Positions 8,272 through 16,199 of a stretch of DNA of 29,272 nucleotides are shown here, in pieces. The notes under the pieces are model-generated. The model was not told where the DNA came from. It did not search any database and saw only the letters and a program-made list of their open reading frames with translations. Both the position numbers and the translations under genes were made by a program. The stretch is from CAZMLC01 sp964567125 (GTDB taxonomy: Bacteria; Verrucomicrobiota; Kiritimatiellia; RFP12; UBA1067), in the NCBI GenBank assembly GCA_964567125.1, contig CAZMLC010000031.1, positions 1 to 29,272 on the forward strand, written 5' to 3'. How positions within the stretch are numbered: the stretch's first letter is position 1; each line of letters begins with the position of its first letter.

Positions 8272-9531
8272 AGCCGGAGAGTTTTTCTGACAGGGTCCGC
8301 TGCGGTGGGGGCTGTAATGGCGACGGACGGGAATGCGGCCGACCGACAGCCAATGCTGCGGGAAGAGTCAGAGGCATGGAACGAGGTGCAGTCCGCCTGG
8401 AGCGCGGGGTTGATCGACGTGCGGCCCTGGGCGCAGCCGATGGGTGGCGGCCGACTGGGCGTCGGATGGGTGACCGCGTCGCCGGCGGACGGACGGGTCG
8501 AGTACACGCAGGAGGATGCGGTCGGCGCCTCTACGGTCTGGCGGACGGCGTGGTACGCCGAGGACGGTCTGCGGCAAGCCGGCGGCACGCTGCAGCGGGC
8601 CGTGATTGAGGGGTACGACCCGACGAAGCCGATCCGGTTGCGCGCGGTCTCGCGGCCGATCACCGCGTTCCAGCGCAACGCCGTGACATTCGGGCCCGCT
8701 GCGGTCTCCGACGTCTTGCGCCTCTCTGCGCTGGAGGGTTCCGACGGCGCGACATCGTTCGCAGTCTTCAATGACGTCCACAGCCGCGTTCAGAATTATC
8801 CTCTGCTTCTACACCGCGCCGGCGAGGGCGTCCGCTTCGCTGTGCTGAACGGCGACGTTATCCAGAACCCGCAGAGCGGGGACGACATCGCCGCGAACGC
8901 CCTGTTGCCGATGGCGTGGTTCGCCGGGCGGGGCATGCCCTGCTTCTTCGGGCGCGGTAACCATGAGATGCGCGGGGCGACCGCTCGGTCGCTCAAGCGC
9001 CGCCTCTGCCTGACGGAGGACCGGTATTACGCGGCCATGACGTTCGGTGCAGCGCGCGTCGTGTTCCTCGACAGCGGCGAGTGCTTCCCGGACGGTCACG
9101 CGGATCTCAATGGGCTGGCAGACTGCGACGCCTATATCGAGGAGCAGCGCGCGTGGCTCGAACGGGAGATTGCCTCAGCCGCCTTCCGGTCGGCGGCGTG
9201 GCGCATCGTCGTCATGCACATCGCTCCAGACTGGCGGAAACGGGAGGCGGGTGAGGACCGGTTGATTTCACGGTTCGCGCCGCTGTTCGACACGGGCGGC
9301 GTGACGGCCCTGATCTGCGGTCACAACCACCGTGCGGAGCTGCTCGCGTTCGCACCGCCCGGGCGCGCTCCTGCCGCATGGCCGGTCTTCATCGGGGGTG
9401 GGCCGGACCTGGCCTCGGCGACGGTCATCCGCGTGGATGCGGATAGCCGCTCGCTGAAGATCGCCTGCATCCGCTCCGACGGGACGGCGGCGGGAGAAAG
9501 GAGCTGGTCAAAGGGGGCGGAGGGCGTATGA
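8263..9531 (+). CDS. Tat-exported calcineurin-like metallophosphoesterase
   Basis: The 422-residue protein begins MRVSRRVFLTGSAAVGAVMA, a twin-arginine signal, so it is exported folded. An N-terminal beta domain (about 40-160) precedes the phosphoesterase domain. All metal-site motifs are present: NDVH (D171, H173), GD (D198), GNHE (N233, H234), MHIAP (H319) and GHNH (H354, H356). It should hydrolyse a phosphomonoester or diester in the periplasm or outside; with an alpha-mannosidase next to it, a phosphorylated glycan is a possible substrate (inference). The reading frame looks richer in G and C at third positions than its neighbours and is bracketed by a 12-bp direct repeat, so it may have been inserted. 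GAGGGGATAAG before the ATG is the likely ribosome binding site. Confidence 0.85.
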   Translation: MRVSRRVFLTGSAAVGAVMATDGNAADRQPMLREESEAWNEVQSAWSAGLIDVRPWAQPMGGGRLGVGWVTASPADGRVEYTQEDAVGASTVWRTAWYAEDGLRQAGGTLQRAVIEGYDPTKPIRLRAVSRPITAFQRNAVTFGPAAVSDVLRLSALEGSDGATSFAVFNDVHSRVQNYPLLLHRAGEGVRFAVLNGDVIQNPQSGDDIAANALLPMAWFAGRGMPCFFGRGNHEMRGATARSLKRRLCLTEDRYYAAMTFGAARVVFLDSGECFPDGHADLNGLADCDAYIEEQRAWLEREIASAAFRSAAWRIVVMHIAPDWRKREAGEDRLISRFAPLFDTGGVTALICGHNHRAELLAFAPPGRAPAAWPVFIGGGPDLASATVIRVDADSRSLKIACIRSDGTAAGERSWSKGAEGV

Positions 9532-9543
9532 AAGATGCGCGTG
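9532..9543 (+). repeat. 12-bp direct repeat, right copy (follows the phosphoesterase stop)
   Basis: This is the second perfect copy of AAGATGCGCGTG, beginning at the base after the phosphoesterase TGA. It may be an insertion scar, or the start-site remnant of a lost tandem copy. Confidence 0.5.
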
Positions 9544-9622
9544 CCTTTATCCAATTTGAAAACAGACCGGGTTCGTGTCGCAAGGGCTTTTGGCAAAATA
9601 TGTGGGAAGGGTGTGATCGTAA

Positions 9623-11818
9623 ATGCTTGTTGCACTGAGTAAATTTTCGTCTGTACTGCTCTGCGCCGCCTTGCCTGTCATGGGGGCATCCTTTGACTAT
9701 GTGCGCATTGTGGACCCGTTTATCGGCTGTTCCGAGAAGGGCCATACCTTTCCTGGGGCCTGTTGCCCGTTCGGCAGCATTCAGGCCAGTCCGGACACCG
9801 GCAACGGCGACTGGTTCCACTGTTCGGGGTATCTGTATTCCGACACGATGATCTGGGGTTTCTCGCAGAACCATCTGAACGGGACGGGCAACCCCGAACT
9901 CGGGGATATTCTGCTCCAACCGTTCACCGGGGCTGCATTACGGGAGAACTATCACAGCGCCTACGACAAAATAACGCAGAGCGCATCGCCCGGTTTCTAC
10001 GGCGTGACGCTGGCGGATTTCGATGTAAGAGTCGAGTTGACGGCGTCGCCGCATGTGGCGTTCCACCGCTACACTTACAACGGGCAAGGACCCGCGCGCC
10101 TGCTGATCGATTGCCAGTACGGCGTCGTCAGCAGCGAGGCAGAACTGCGGACGCATATCACATCCAGCGAGGTGCGCCTGGGGGACGGTCATTGGGCGAT
10201 CACCGGCCACAACTGCGCCACCAGTTGGGTGCCCCGGCAGGTGTTCTTCGCGTTACAAATGGACAAACCCTACACGTCTGTTCAGCGTTTGGCTGTTCGT
10301 CCCGGCGAAAAGGGGCCGCGTTATGTTTTGGACTTTGATCTCAAGTCCGGCGAGATCTTGCAGGTGAAAGTCGCGATTTCCACCGTCAGTGTGGCGGGCG
10401 CGGAAAAAAACATGGTGGATGAGGTGCCAGGCTGGGACTTCGCGGCTGTGCGCGAGCGGGCACGGCAGGCGTGGAATGAGTTGCTGAGCCGCGCAGAGAT
10501 GGACGGGACCCCGGATCAGCGGAAGGTATTCTACACGTCGCTCTATCGGTTGTTCATCCAGCCCAACAACATCGCCGACACCGACGGCCGCTACCGAGGC
10601 GCGGACGATGCTGTCGCGCAGGCTCTAGGCTATGTATACTACTCCACGCTTTCGCTTTGGGACACGTATCGCGCCGCGCATCCGCTCTATACGATCCTTG
10701 CTCCCGAGCGCGTGGACAGCTTTATCCAAACGATGCTTGCCCACTATCGGACACAGGGCTTCCTGCCGATCTGGACGCTGTGGGGCAAAGAGAACTTCGG
10801 CATGGTCGCCAACCATTCCGTGCCGGTGATCGTTGACGCCTATCTGAAAGGCTTTCGTGGTTTCGACCCGGAAGAGGCGTTTCAGGCGATCAAAACGTCG
10901 CTGACCGTCGATCATTTCAAATCGGACTGGAACCTCTACACAAAGTATGGCTATCTGCCGTTCGACCGCGTTCCCGGCGAGAGCGTTTCCCGCACGTTGG
11001 AATACGCCTACGACGATGCCTGCGCGGCGCGTTTGGCCGAAGCGCTGGGCAAGACGGCGGACGCGGCTTATTTCAACAAGCGTGCACAGCTTTACCGCAA
11101 TCTTTTCTGTCCCAAAACGCGGTTCATGCGCGGACGCGATGCCGTAGGTAATTGGCGAACGCCGTTCGACCCGCTCAAGATCAACCACAACGCCACCAGC
11201 GGCGGCGACTATACCGAAGGCAATGCTTGGCAGTACTCGTGGCATGTGCAGCACGATACCGAAGGATTGATTGTACTGATGGGCGGGCGCACGGCCTTCT
11301 GCGAAAAGTTGGCGTCGCTCTTTACGCTTCCTTCCAAGGTTGAGGGCATCGGCGCTCTGGTCGACGTTTCGGGGATGATCGGCCAGTATGCGCACGGCAA
11401 TGAACCCAGTCATCACGTGGCGTATTTTTTCACGCTCGCGGGGCAGCCGTGGCGCACGCAGGAACTTGTTCGTAAAATTATCGATACCCAGTACGGCACC
11501 ACGCCCGGCGGCTTGTGCGGCAATGACGACTGCGGCCAGATGTCGGCTTGGTATCTCTTTTCGGTCATGGGCTTCTACCCGTTCGATCCCTGCGGACGTG
11601 GATATGTCCTCGGCGCACCGCAGGTTCCCAAGGTTACTCTGAACCTTCCCAATGGCAAAAGGTTCACGGTAGAAGCGAAGAACATCTCCCGCGAAAATCT
11701 GTATGTTCAAAGTGTACAGTTAAATGGCAAAACGTTTACGAATACCACGTTGACGCATGAGGCTGTGATGGCTGGCGGCTTGTTGGTCTTCGAAATGTGT
11801 TCGCGAAAACCAAGGTAA
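9623..11818 (+). CDS. GH92 family alpha-mannosidase, secreted
   Basis: The 731-residue protein has a signal peptide (MLVALSKFSSVLLCAALPVM, ending near GAS) and the usual GH92 length. Family motifs appear in order: VDPFIGCSEKGHTFPGA near the N-terminus, the GMVANHSVPVI region, YTEGNAWQYSWHVQHD (E532, in the position of the family's acid residue) and GLCGNDDCGQMSAWYLFSVM (D635, D636, the family's base region), followed by GFYPFDPCG. GH92 enzymes are calcium-dependent exo-acting alpha-mannosidases with inverting mechanism; linkage preference varies. It would trim mannose from N-glycans or mannans outside the cytoplasm, with import by the cluster's symporter possible. GGGAAGG upstream supports ATG 9623. 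It is the last gene before the strong terminator at 11903. Confidence 0.92.
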   Translation: MLVALSKFSSVLLCAALPVMGASFDYVRIVDPFIGCSEKGHTFPGACCPFGSIQASPDTGNGDWFHCSGYLYSDTMIWGFSQNHLNGTGNPELGDILLQPFTGAALRENYHSAYDKITQSASPGFYGVTLADFDVRVELTASPHVAFHRYTYNGQGPARLLIDCQYGVVSSEAELRTHITSSEVRLGDGHWAITGHNCATSWVPRQVFFALQMDKPYTSVQRLAVRPGEKGPRYVLDFDLKSGEILQVKVAISTVSVAGAEKNMVDEVPGWDFAAVRERARQAWNELLSRAEMDGTPDQRKVFYTSLYRLFIQPNNIADTDGRYRGADDAVAQALGYVYYSTLSLWDTYRAAHPLYTILAPERVDSFIQTMLAHYRTQGFLPIWTLWGKENFGMVANHSVPVIVDAYLKGFRGFDPEEAFQAIKTSLTVDHFKSDWNLYTKYGYLPFDRVPGESVSRTLEYAYDDACAARLAEALGKTADAAYFNKRAQLYRNLFCPKTRFMRGRDAVGNWRTPFDPLKINHNATSGGDYTEGNAWQYSWHVQHDTEGLIVLMGGRTAFCEKLASLFTLPSKVEGIGALVDVSGMIGQYAHGNEPSHHVAYFFTLAGQPWRTQELVRKIIDTQYGTTPGGLCGNDDCGQMSAWYLFSVMGFYPFDPCGRGYVLGAPQVPKVTLNLPNGKRFTVEAKNISRENLYVQSVQLNGKTFTNTTLTHEAVMAGGLLVFEMCSRKPR

Positions 11819-11902
11819 GCGAATGATGTTCTTGGCAAATTGGAATTTCAAGAAGATACAGACCACACACCCACTAATAATATATGACCACTCTCGGCAT
11901 GC

Positions 11903-11942
11903 AGCGCCCGGGGCCGGGGCAATCCGGCTCCGGGCGCTTTTT
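11903..11942 (+). terminator. Rho-independent terminator of the glycan cluster
   Basis: A 15-bp G+C-rich stem with one mismatch (AGCGCCCGGGGCCGG, loop GGCAAT, then the complement ending GGGCGCT) is followed directly by TTTTT at 11938-11942. It lies about 85 bases after the GH92 stop and should end the operon transcript. Confidence 0.85.
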
Positions 11943-12084
11943 ATGACGGTGGGGACGGCATAGCCATTGATCGTTGGACGCGCAGTTCACGGGCCCTTTC
12001 GGGGAAACGCGTCTGAGGTAATGGTGGAGAAAGTGACGGCGAAATACGACACGGTCACAGCTAAAGCGTACCGCCTGCTTCCAC

Positions 12085-12255
12085 GCTACGTCGCATGGCA
12101 CCATGCTCGGCAACAACAGGATGTTCATCTACACGCGCTGGGACTACGTGGACTGCGCTGCACATGGTAATGGACCTCTGTGCCTACGATGGCAACGCGA
12201 ACGAGCAGTACGGTGGGATCGACTGCGGTTCGGTTGGTTTTAAATTGTGGAATCT
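12085..12255 (+). pseudogene. Possible frameshifted remnant of an HzsA/TolB-like propeller gene
   Basis: One frame reads LGNNRMFIYTRWDYVDCAAH (around 12112-12170), strikingly like DGRILFMRWEYVDRSQVNYH of the large HzsA-like protein at 16200. Continuing in another frame from about 12162 gives HMVMDLCAYDGNANEQYGG, comparable with HHLWTMNPDGTQHNVFFGN that follows in the intact protein. This suggests a degraded piece of the same family with a frame change between the two parts. The match rests on short motifs only. Nothing else convincing is seen between the terminator at 11942 and the tRNA terminator at 12452, apart from a small hairpin at 12411-12433. Confidence 0.35.
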
Positions 12256-12451
12256 GGCAAAAATGGGTTGAAAAGCCTTCTTTTCGCAGGAAGACGAGGT
12301 AGATTTTATGACTTGCCTTGTCTGTTTATTAGTCAAGAGGCCAGAAAGATGCAAGCCTGCAGCGTGGGACGAAATATCGGCGATGGATTTTTTATGGAAA
12401 ATCAGGCGGTCTCGCAGGATGTCCTGCGGAGATGTGCAAGGCGCTTAAAGC

Positions 12452-12487
12452 AAAAAACCTCGAAAACAATAACGTTCTCGAGGTTTT
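12452..12487 (-). terminator. Terminator downstream of tRNA-Pro
   Basis: The bases 12454-12467 pair with 12474-12487 (14 bp, one G-T type pair) around a 6-base loop, and the minus strand then runs into TTTTTT (12457-12452). It stands 10 bases after the CCA end. It lies on the island side of the 33-bp repeat, so the element seems to have supplied the tRNA gene with a terminator. Confidence 0.75.
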
Positions 12488-12519
12488 CTCAAAAAATGGT
12501 CGGAGCGGAGGGAGTTGAA
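12487..12519 (-). repeat. Proximal attachment-site copy within tRNA-Pro
   Basis: This is the partner of the copy at 629-661: 33 identical bases covering the 3' 23 bases of tRNA-Pro with CCA and 10 bases downstream. Confidence 0.75.
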
Positions 12520-12573
12520 CCCTCGACCTTTTGGTCCCGAACCAAACGCGCTACCAGGCTGCGCTACGCTCCG
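12497..12573 (-). tRNA. tRNA-Pro (anticodon CGG)
   Basis: The minus strand folds as a complete 77-base tRNA with encoded CCA. The acceptor is CGGAGCG paired with CGCTCCG, the D stem is GCGC/GCGC, and the anticodon stem is TTTGG/CCAAA with loop TTCGGGA. The T stem is GAGGG/CCCTC with loop TTCAACT. The middle of the anticodon loop is CGG, reading CCG proline codons. A promoter (12595-12622) and a terminator (12452-12487) frame it. Its 3' end is the target of the proposed island. Confidence 0.96.
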
Positions 12574-12594
12574 AATGGCGTGGAAATGGGTGTT

Positions 12595-12622
12595 AGAATA
12601 GCAAAATAGACGCAAAAGTCAA
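12595..12622 (-). promoter_or_regulatory. Promoter of tRNA-Pro
   Basis: On the minus strand TTGACT (12622-12617) and TATTCT (12600-12595) are separated by 16 bases. The start would fall about 15 bases before the tRNA 5' end. Confidence 0.7.
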
Positions 12623-12851
12623 ACCGTAATAATCGGTTGCCGGGACTTTTTTTCGTGCAGTCTGAAAACAAGTCAGGATATTCTGGAAAAAAGGAGAGGC
12701 GGATCAGCGCGCGAGCGCTTGCTTCCGACCGCATTCGGTGTGATTTTCAGATAGACGATCCCTCCAAGAGGCGGTACACTAGAAGTATCAAAGAAGGGCG
12801 CTGGTTAAAACCGCTACTTCCGCGTTGTGGAACAGTGAAAAGGAGGCAAAG

Positions 12852-13538
12852 ATGCGTGCGCATTATTTACAGCATGTGCCGTTTGAAGGCATTGGTCGCA
12901 TGGACGATTGGCTAGCGACGCATGGGTATACGGTTACGCATACCGCGCTTTACGAAAAGCCTCAGTTCCCGGATTGCGCGGAGTTGGATCTGCTGATCAT
13001 CATGGGCGGACCGATGAGCGTCCACGATGAGCGGCAATACCCCTGGCTGATGGAAGAGAAGGCGTTTATTCGCCGCGCGTTGCACTCGGGAATCCCTACA
13101 TTGGGAATCTGTTTGGGGGCGCAGTTGATCGCGCATGTCCTCGGTGCGCGCGTGTACAAGAATGCGGTGCGTGAAATCGGCTGGTATCCCGTGCTAAACG
13201 TACCGGCGGAATCGGACATGCACTTTATGTTTCCGCGTAAGACCATGGCCTTCCATTGGCATAGCGAGACCTTCGATCTGCCCAAGGGTGCCATTTGGCT
13301 GGCGCGCAGCGAAGGGTGCAAGTATCAGGCGTTTCAATGGGGCGAGCGGGCGATTGCCTTGCAGTTCCATGTGGAGACGACGCCTGCATCCGTAAAGGCT
13401 TTAATTGAACAGTGCGGCGACGAAATGGCGCCTGGCCCGTTCGTCCAACGTGCGAAAGATATTGTGCAGGTGCCGAAAGGGCACTATGCCGCGATCCATG
13501 AACTGATGGATACGCTGTTGCTGTATTTAACGGAATGA
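12852..13538 (+). CDS. Class I glutamine amidotransferase (GMP-synthase-like)
   Basis: ATG 12852 follows AGGAGG (12841-12846) by five bases, which settles the start; 228 residues. The triad is visible: nucleophile C87 in TLGICLGAQLIAHVLGA, and H173 and E175 in ALQFHVETTP. IIMGGPMSVHDE and FHWHSETFDLP are the oxyanion-strand and His-loop segments common in stand-alone GMP-synthase-like amidotransferases. It probably frees ammonia from glutamine, or acts as a gamma-glutamyl hydrolase, in the cytoplasm; the acceptor is unknown. It is first in a three-gene unit in which each stop overlaps the next start (ATGA). Confidence 0.88.
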   Translation: MRAHYLQHVPFEGIGRMDDWLATHGYTVTHTALYEKPQFPDCAELDLLIIMGGPMSVHDERQYPWLMEEKAFIRRALHSGIPTLGICLGAQLIAHVLGARVYKNAVREIGWYPVLNVPAESDMHFMFPRKTMAFHWHSETFDLPKGAIWLARSEGCKYQAFQWGERAIALQFHVETTPASVKALIEQCGDEMAPGPFVQRAKDIVQVPKGHYAAIHELMDTLLLYLTE

Positions 13539-13714
13539 AACGTGCACTCACACAGAAAATCTGGATGCTGATCGGATTCCTTGTGCTGGCGGCGCTGCTC
13601 GTGTTGATCAGCGTGCTGCTTGCGCGTATGCGGCCTGATTCAGGCGCGCCGATTCAGTGGCAGGGGCATGAGATTAACTTCACCAATCAGACGACACGAG
13701 GAGGTCTGCAATGA
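13535..13714 (+). CDS. Small single-span membrane protein
   Basis: This 59-residue gene is supported by position: its ATG (13535) overlaps the amidotransferase stop as ATGA, and its own stop overlaps the next ATG (13711), also as ATGA. The product has a basic N-terminus (MKRALTQKIW), one long hydrophobic helix (MLIGFLVLAALLVLISVLLA) and a polar tail of about 30 residues with QWQGHEINF and NQTTRGG, the latter encoding the next gene's GAGG ribosome binding site. It should sit in the inner membrane. No family is recognised; a partner or anchor for the DUF4230 protein is the simplest idea. Confidence 0.7.
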   Translation: MKRALTQKIWMLIGFLVLAALLVLISVLLARMRPDSGAPIQWQGHEINFTNQTTRGGLQ

Positions 13715-14268
13715 GGCGCGTTCGTCTGTTGGCGCTAGGGGTGCTCGTGATCGGCATCATCGGTGCTGGATTCTGGGCATCACAGGTTTGGCGCGGTCAT
13801 CGCGAAATTACCGTGCGGCAGTTGGAAAAGCTCTCGCACCTCGTGGCGCTGCGGGTGCAGGTCGCGGATGTTTTAAAGGGATCGGTCGGCAGTGTCAGTG
13901 GACTCTGGATCGTGAAGGGCGATGCGCTGATCAGCGTGGATCTGGCCAAGGCGCAGATCGTGCAGCAGGATCAGGTCAAACGTTCAGCGACGATTCGGTT
14001 GCCGCAACCGCATGTTTTTCATGCGCGCGTGGATCATACGCGTACGCAGACCTACGATATCAAGCGGGGCTGGTTCTCGGCCAGCGCGACGGAGGATCGT
14101 CTGCGCGACGAAGCGATGCAACAGGCGCAGAAATTGATTGAGACGGCCGCTCAGGCAGAGGAGTATCAGACGCTGGCGCGTGAACATACGTGCAGCCTGA
14201 TCCAGTTCTTCTTCGCTGAACTGGGCTGGTCTGTTGTTGTTGAATGGGTGCCGCCTGCGGCACCGTGA
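13711..14268 (+). CDS. DUF4230 domain protein, membrane-anchored
   Basis: A 185-residue protein with an N-terminal membrane anchor (about residues 4-25, VRLLALGVLVIGIIGAGFWA) and an extracytoplasmic domain matching the DUF4230 pattern. That pattern includes EITVRQLEKLSHLVALRVQV, a central VDLAKAQI strand, and a late helix with many A, E and Q residues ending near FFAELGWSVVVEW. The family's role is not known. It is read after AGGAGG and overlaps the small membrane protein gene by four bases, so the two are made together. A hairpin at 14247-14264 (GGTGCCG/CGGCACC) covers the end of the gene but has no T-run. Confidence 0.8.
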   Translation: MRRVRLLALGVLVIGIIGAGFWASQVWRGHREITVRQLEKLSHLVALRVQVADVLKGSVGSVSGLWIVKGDALISVDLAKAQIVQQDQVKRSATIRLPQPHVFHARVDHTRTQTYDIKRGWFSASATEDRLRDEAMQQAQKLIETAAQAEEYQTLAREHTCSLIQFFFAELGWSVVVEWVPPAAP

Positions 14269-14453
14269 GCGCAGCTGTCGACGGATTACGCACGACTCCG
14301 CATCTCTTCTATACGGAGATAGGATTCAGATATAGGCCTGCAATACGCGGGCTTGGTTCACACAAAATGAGGTGAGTCTAGCAGATTTTTTTGGTGATGG
14401 GCCTGCATTAGTCGGCCGGTCTCCGAGCGAAACCGAGGGTGGAGGTAGACCAG

Positions 14454-16055
14454 ATGACCAGTGAAGAACATGATATTTTGTTGGACGCGCTGCTCGACCA
14501 TATCTCGTTAGGCATCGCTGTCAAGGATGCCGATCATGACTTCCGCTTTGTTCTCTGTAACAAGGCCTTTGCCGAGACCGTGGGACGCTCTGTCGACTCG
14601 ATTATCGGCAAGACAGATGCGGAGTTGGATTTCCGTGTTTTCAACGCGAAAACCTGCCGCCGACATGATCGGCGCGTGATGCGCACCAAAAAACCCTTTG
14701 AAGTGATCGAACAGACAGACGGCAGCTTTGATGCGCGCAAAGTTTTCCGCGTCTTGAAATTTCCGCTTCAATTGCCGAATGGTCAGTGTCTGGTTGTCGG
14801 CACCTTCATGGATATTACGCGGTTGCAGAATCTGATCGATAGCGAGCAAAAGATGAGTGCCATCTTGGCGAAGTCTGTTGTAGAGAGCGACGTCGGGGCC
14901 TGTTTCTCCATGATCGCCGAGACGCTCTTCGAGCAGCTCGCATGCGCAAGCGTTGCGCTGATTGATTGTTCCGTTCTGGGTCATTACAGTTTGCGTTTTG
15001 AGCGGCTTAATCCCGAGGTTCGTTCGTTTAGCCTTCTGACTCCCGCGCAATTGCATGCTGTGTTTGCGCAGTGCGCGCCACGCTTTGCCAAGGGACACCA
15101 GAAGTTAATTATCGATACCACCAGCCAGCATTTTTTTGATGTATGGCAGACGTTGGGCATGCGTTCCGTGCTCTTGACACCGATCCGGCTTGAATGCCAT
15201 GTGTGGGGGATTTTGGTTGCCGGGTTTCATCGGTCGCGCGCCTCGTTTACCGCGATTGACCGTCGTATCATGATGTCGATGGCCAATATCTTCGCCTTGC
15301 AGATGATGCGGAGTCGTCAGAATGAAGCGCTGCGCAAGGCGCAACGCTTAGAGGCTGTTGGCGTGATGTCCAGCTGGGTAGCACACGATTTCAACAACAT
15401 GGTTCAGTCCATTCTCGGACATACGGATCTGGCGCTGCAGGAGGTCCCGGCCGGCAGTCCGATCCGTGAAGACCTTGAGTTGATTTACCAGGCGGCCGAG
15501 CAATCCACCGGCATTGTGCATCAATTGCTGACCTTTGCACGGCAGGATAAGGTCTGTCCAATACTGCTGGACGTGAATGCGTGCATCAGGGATCTGTCGC
15601 GGTTGCTCTCAAAACTGGTATGCGATACGGCGGACCTGCGCGTGACGCTTGCAGAGCAGGCCTGCTGGATCTCGATGGATGTGGCGCAGATGACACAGGT
15701 ACTGACGAATCTGGTTGCGAACGCGCGCGATGCGGTCCGCTCCAGCAAGCGCCACGGCGTGATCGATGTCACCACGGCTGTGGTTCCTGTCGACGATCCG
15801 TTTCTGCTGAATAGTGCCGCAGCGGGAAATTATGTGCGGCTGACGGTTGCCGACAATGGCTGCGGCATGAGCGAGCATGTCCGCCAGCGGATGTTTGAAC
15901 CTTTTTTCACGACAAAAACGGGAGGGAACGGGACAGGTCTTGGATTGTCCGCTGTGCATGGTATTCTTACGCAGAATAACGGCTTGGTCGCGGTTGAAAG
16001 TGTCGAGAACGAGGGGACAACGTTTGCGCTGTATTTTCCATGCTGTACTCAATGA
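14454..16055 (+). CDS. PAS-GAF sensor histidine kinase (orphan)
   Basis: ATG 14454 follows GGAGGT (14441-14446) by seven bases; a GTG at 14439 is possible but lies upstream of the ribosome binding site. The 533-residue protein has no membrane helix and is probably cytoplasmic. It has a PAS domain (about 8-125, LLDHISLGIAVKDADHDFRF), a GAF-like domain (about 140-285), a HisKA dimerisation domain with phospho-acceptor H311 in SSWVAHDFNNMVQSILGHTD, and a HATPase domain. The HATPase shows the N box (NLVANARDAV), G1 (VADNGCGM), F (FEPFFTTK) and G2 (GNGTGLGLS). The HDFNN type is common in hybrid kinases, but no receiver domain is attached and no response regulator is in the window, so its partner must lie elsewhere. 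The signal is unknown. Confidence 0.9.
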   Translation: MTSEEHDILLDALLDHISLGIAVKDADHDFRFVLCNKAFAETVGRSVDSIIGKTDAELDFRVFNAKTCRRHDRRVMRTKKPFEVIEQTDGSFDARKVFRVLKFPLQLPNGQCLVVGTFMDITRLQNLIDSEQKMSAILAKSVVESDVGACFSMIAETLFEQLACASVALIDCSVLGHYSLRFERLNPEVRSFSLLTPAQLHAVFAQCAPRFAKGHQKLIIDTTSQHFFDVWQTLGMRSVLLTPIRLECHVWGILVAGFHRSRASFTAIDRRIMMSMANIFALQMMRSRQNEALRKAQRLEAVGVMSSWVAHDFNNMVQSILGHTDLALQEVPAGSPIREDLELIYQAAEQSTGIVHQLLTFARQDKVCPILLDVNACIRDLSRLLSKLVCDTADLRVTLAEQACWISMDVAQMTQVLTNLVANARDAVRSSKRHGVIDVTTAVVPVDDPFLLNSAAAGNYVRLTVADNGCGMSEHVRQRMFEPFFTTKTGGNGTGLGLSAVHGILTQNNGLVAVESVENEGTTFALYFPCCTQ

Positions 16056-16199
16056 CCCGCAACGTGCCAGAAGCATCGTCGCGCTGCAACAGAGCGATTA
16101 TTTTGGATCAGGTGAGGCTTCTGCATTGCGCAGAGGGTATGACTTTGCTATCAATGATGCAGATGGTGTTGGCTCGATAAAGGGGAGGATAAGGGGACG

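Larger units (their letters stand above)
629..12519. mobile_element. Candidate tRNA-Pro-anchored genomic island (integrase not found)
   Basis: The segment is bounded by the two 33-bp direct copies of the tRNA-Pro 3' end (629-661 and 12487-12519). It lies downstream of the tRNA 3' end, the expected side for an element that integrates into a tRNA gene and restores it. The cargo is one coherent carbohydrate-use cluster from the GntR/LacI-type regulator to the GH92 gene. No tyrosine recombinase, transposase or replication gene is visible, so it may be a decayed or trans-mobilised element. The boundaries are seen in the sequence; mobility is inferred. Confidence 0.6.

Noticed and set aside
9535..9642. 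Short frame MRVPLSNLKTDRV after the phosphoesterase, considered as the start of a tandem copy
   Set aside because: Only the first three codons match the phosphoesterase start and the rest shows no export signal; it runs into the GH92 start.
12247..12609. Plus-strand ORF whose end reads VGAEGVEPSTFWSRTKRATR
   Set aside because: This is the well-known false translation across the antisense of a tRNA gene; the tRNA-Pro explains it fully.
12622..12652. AACCG/CGGTT stem followed by TTTTTTT as a plus-strand terminator
   Set aside because: The stem is only five pairs and eight other bases separate it from the T-run; it also overlaps the tRNA promoter region, and no plus-strand gene ends there.
12637..12915. 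Plus-strand ORF upstream of and overlapping the amidotransferase start
   Set aside because: It has no domain or signal, overlaps the amidotransferase gene in another frame, and lacks a ribosome binding site.
14247..14264. Hairpin at the end of the DUF4230 gene as a terminator
   Set aside because: The stem is perfect but no T-run follows, so termination is not supported.
16052..16180. 42-codon frame overlapping the kinase stop, considered as a receiver-domain leftover
   Set aside because: The start overlap is suggestive, but the product has no receiver motif, no ribosome binding site is clear and the composition is not protein-like.
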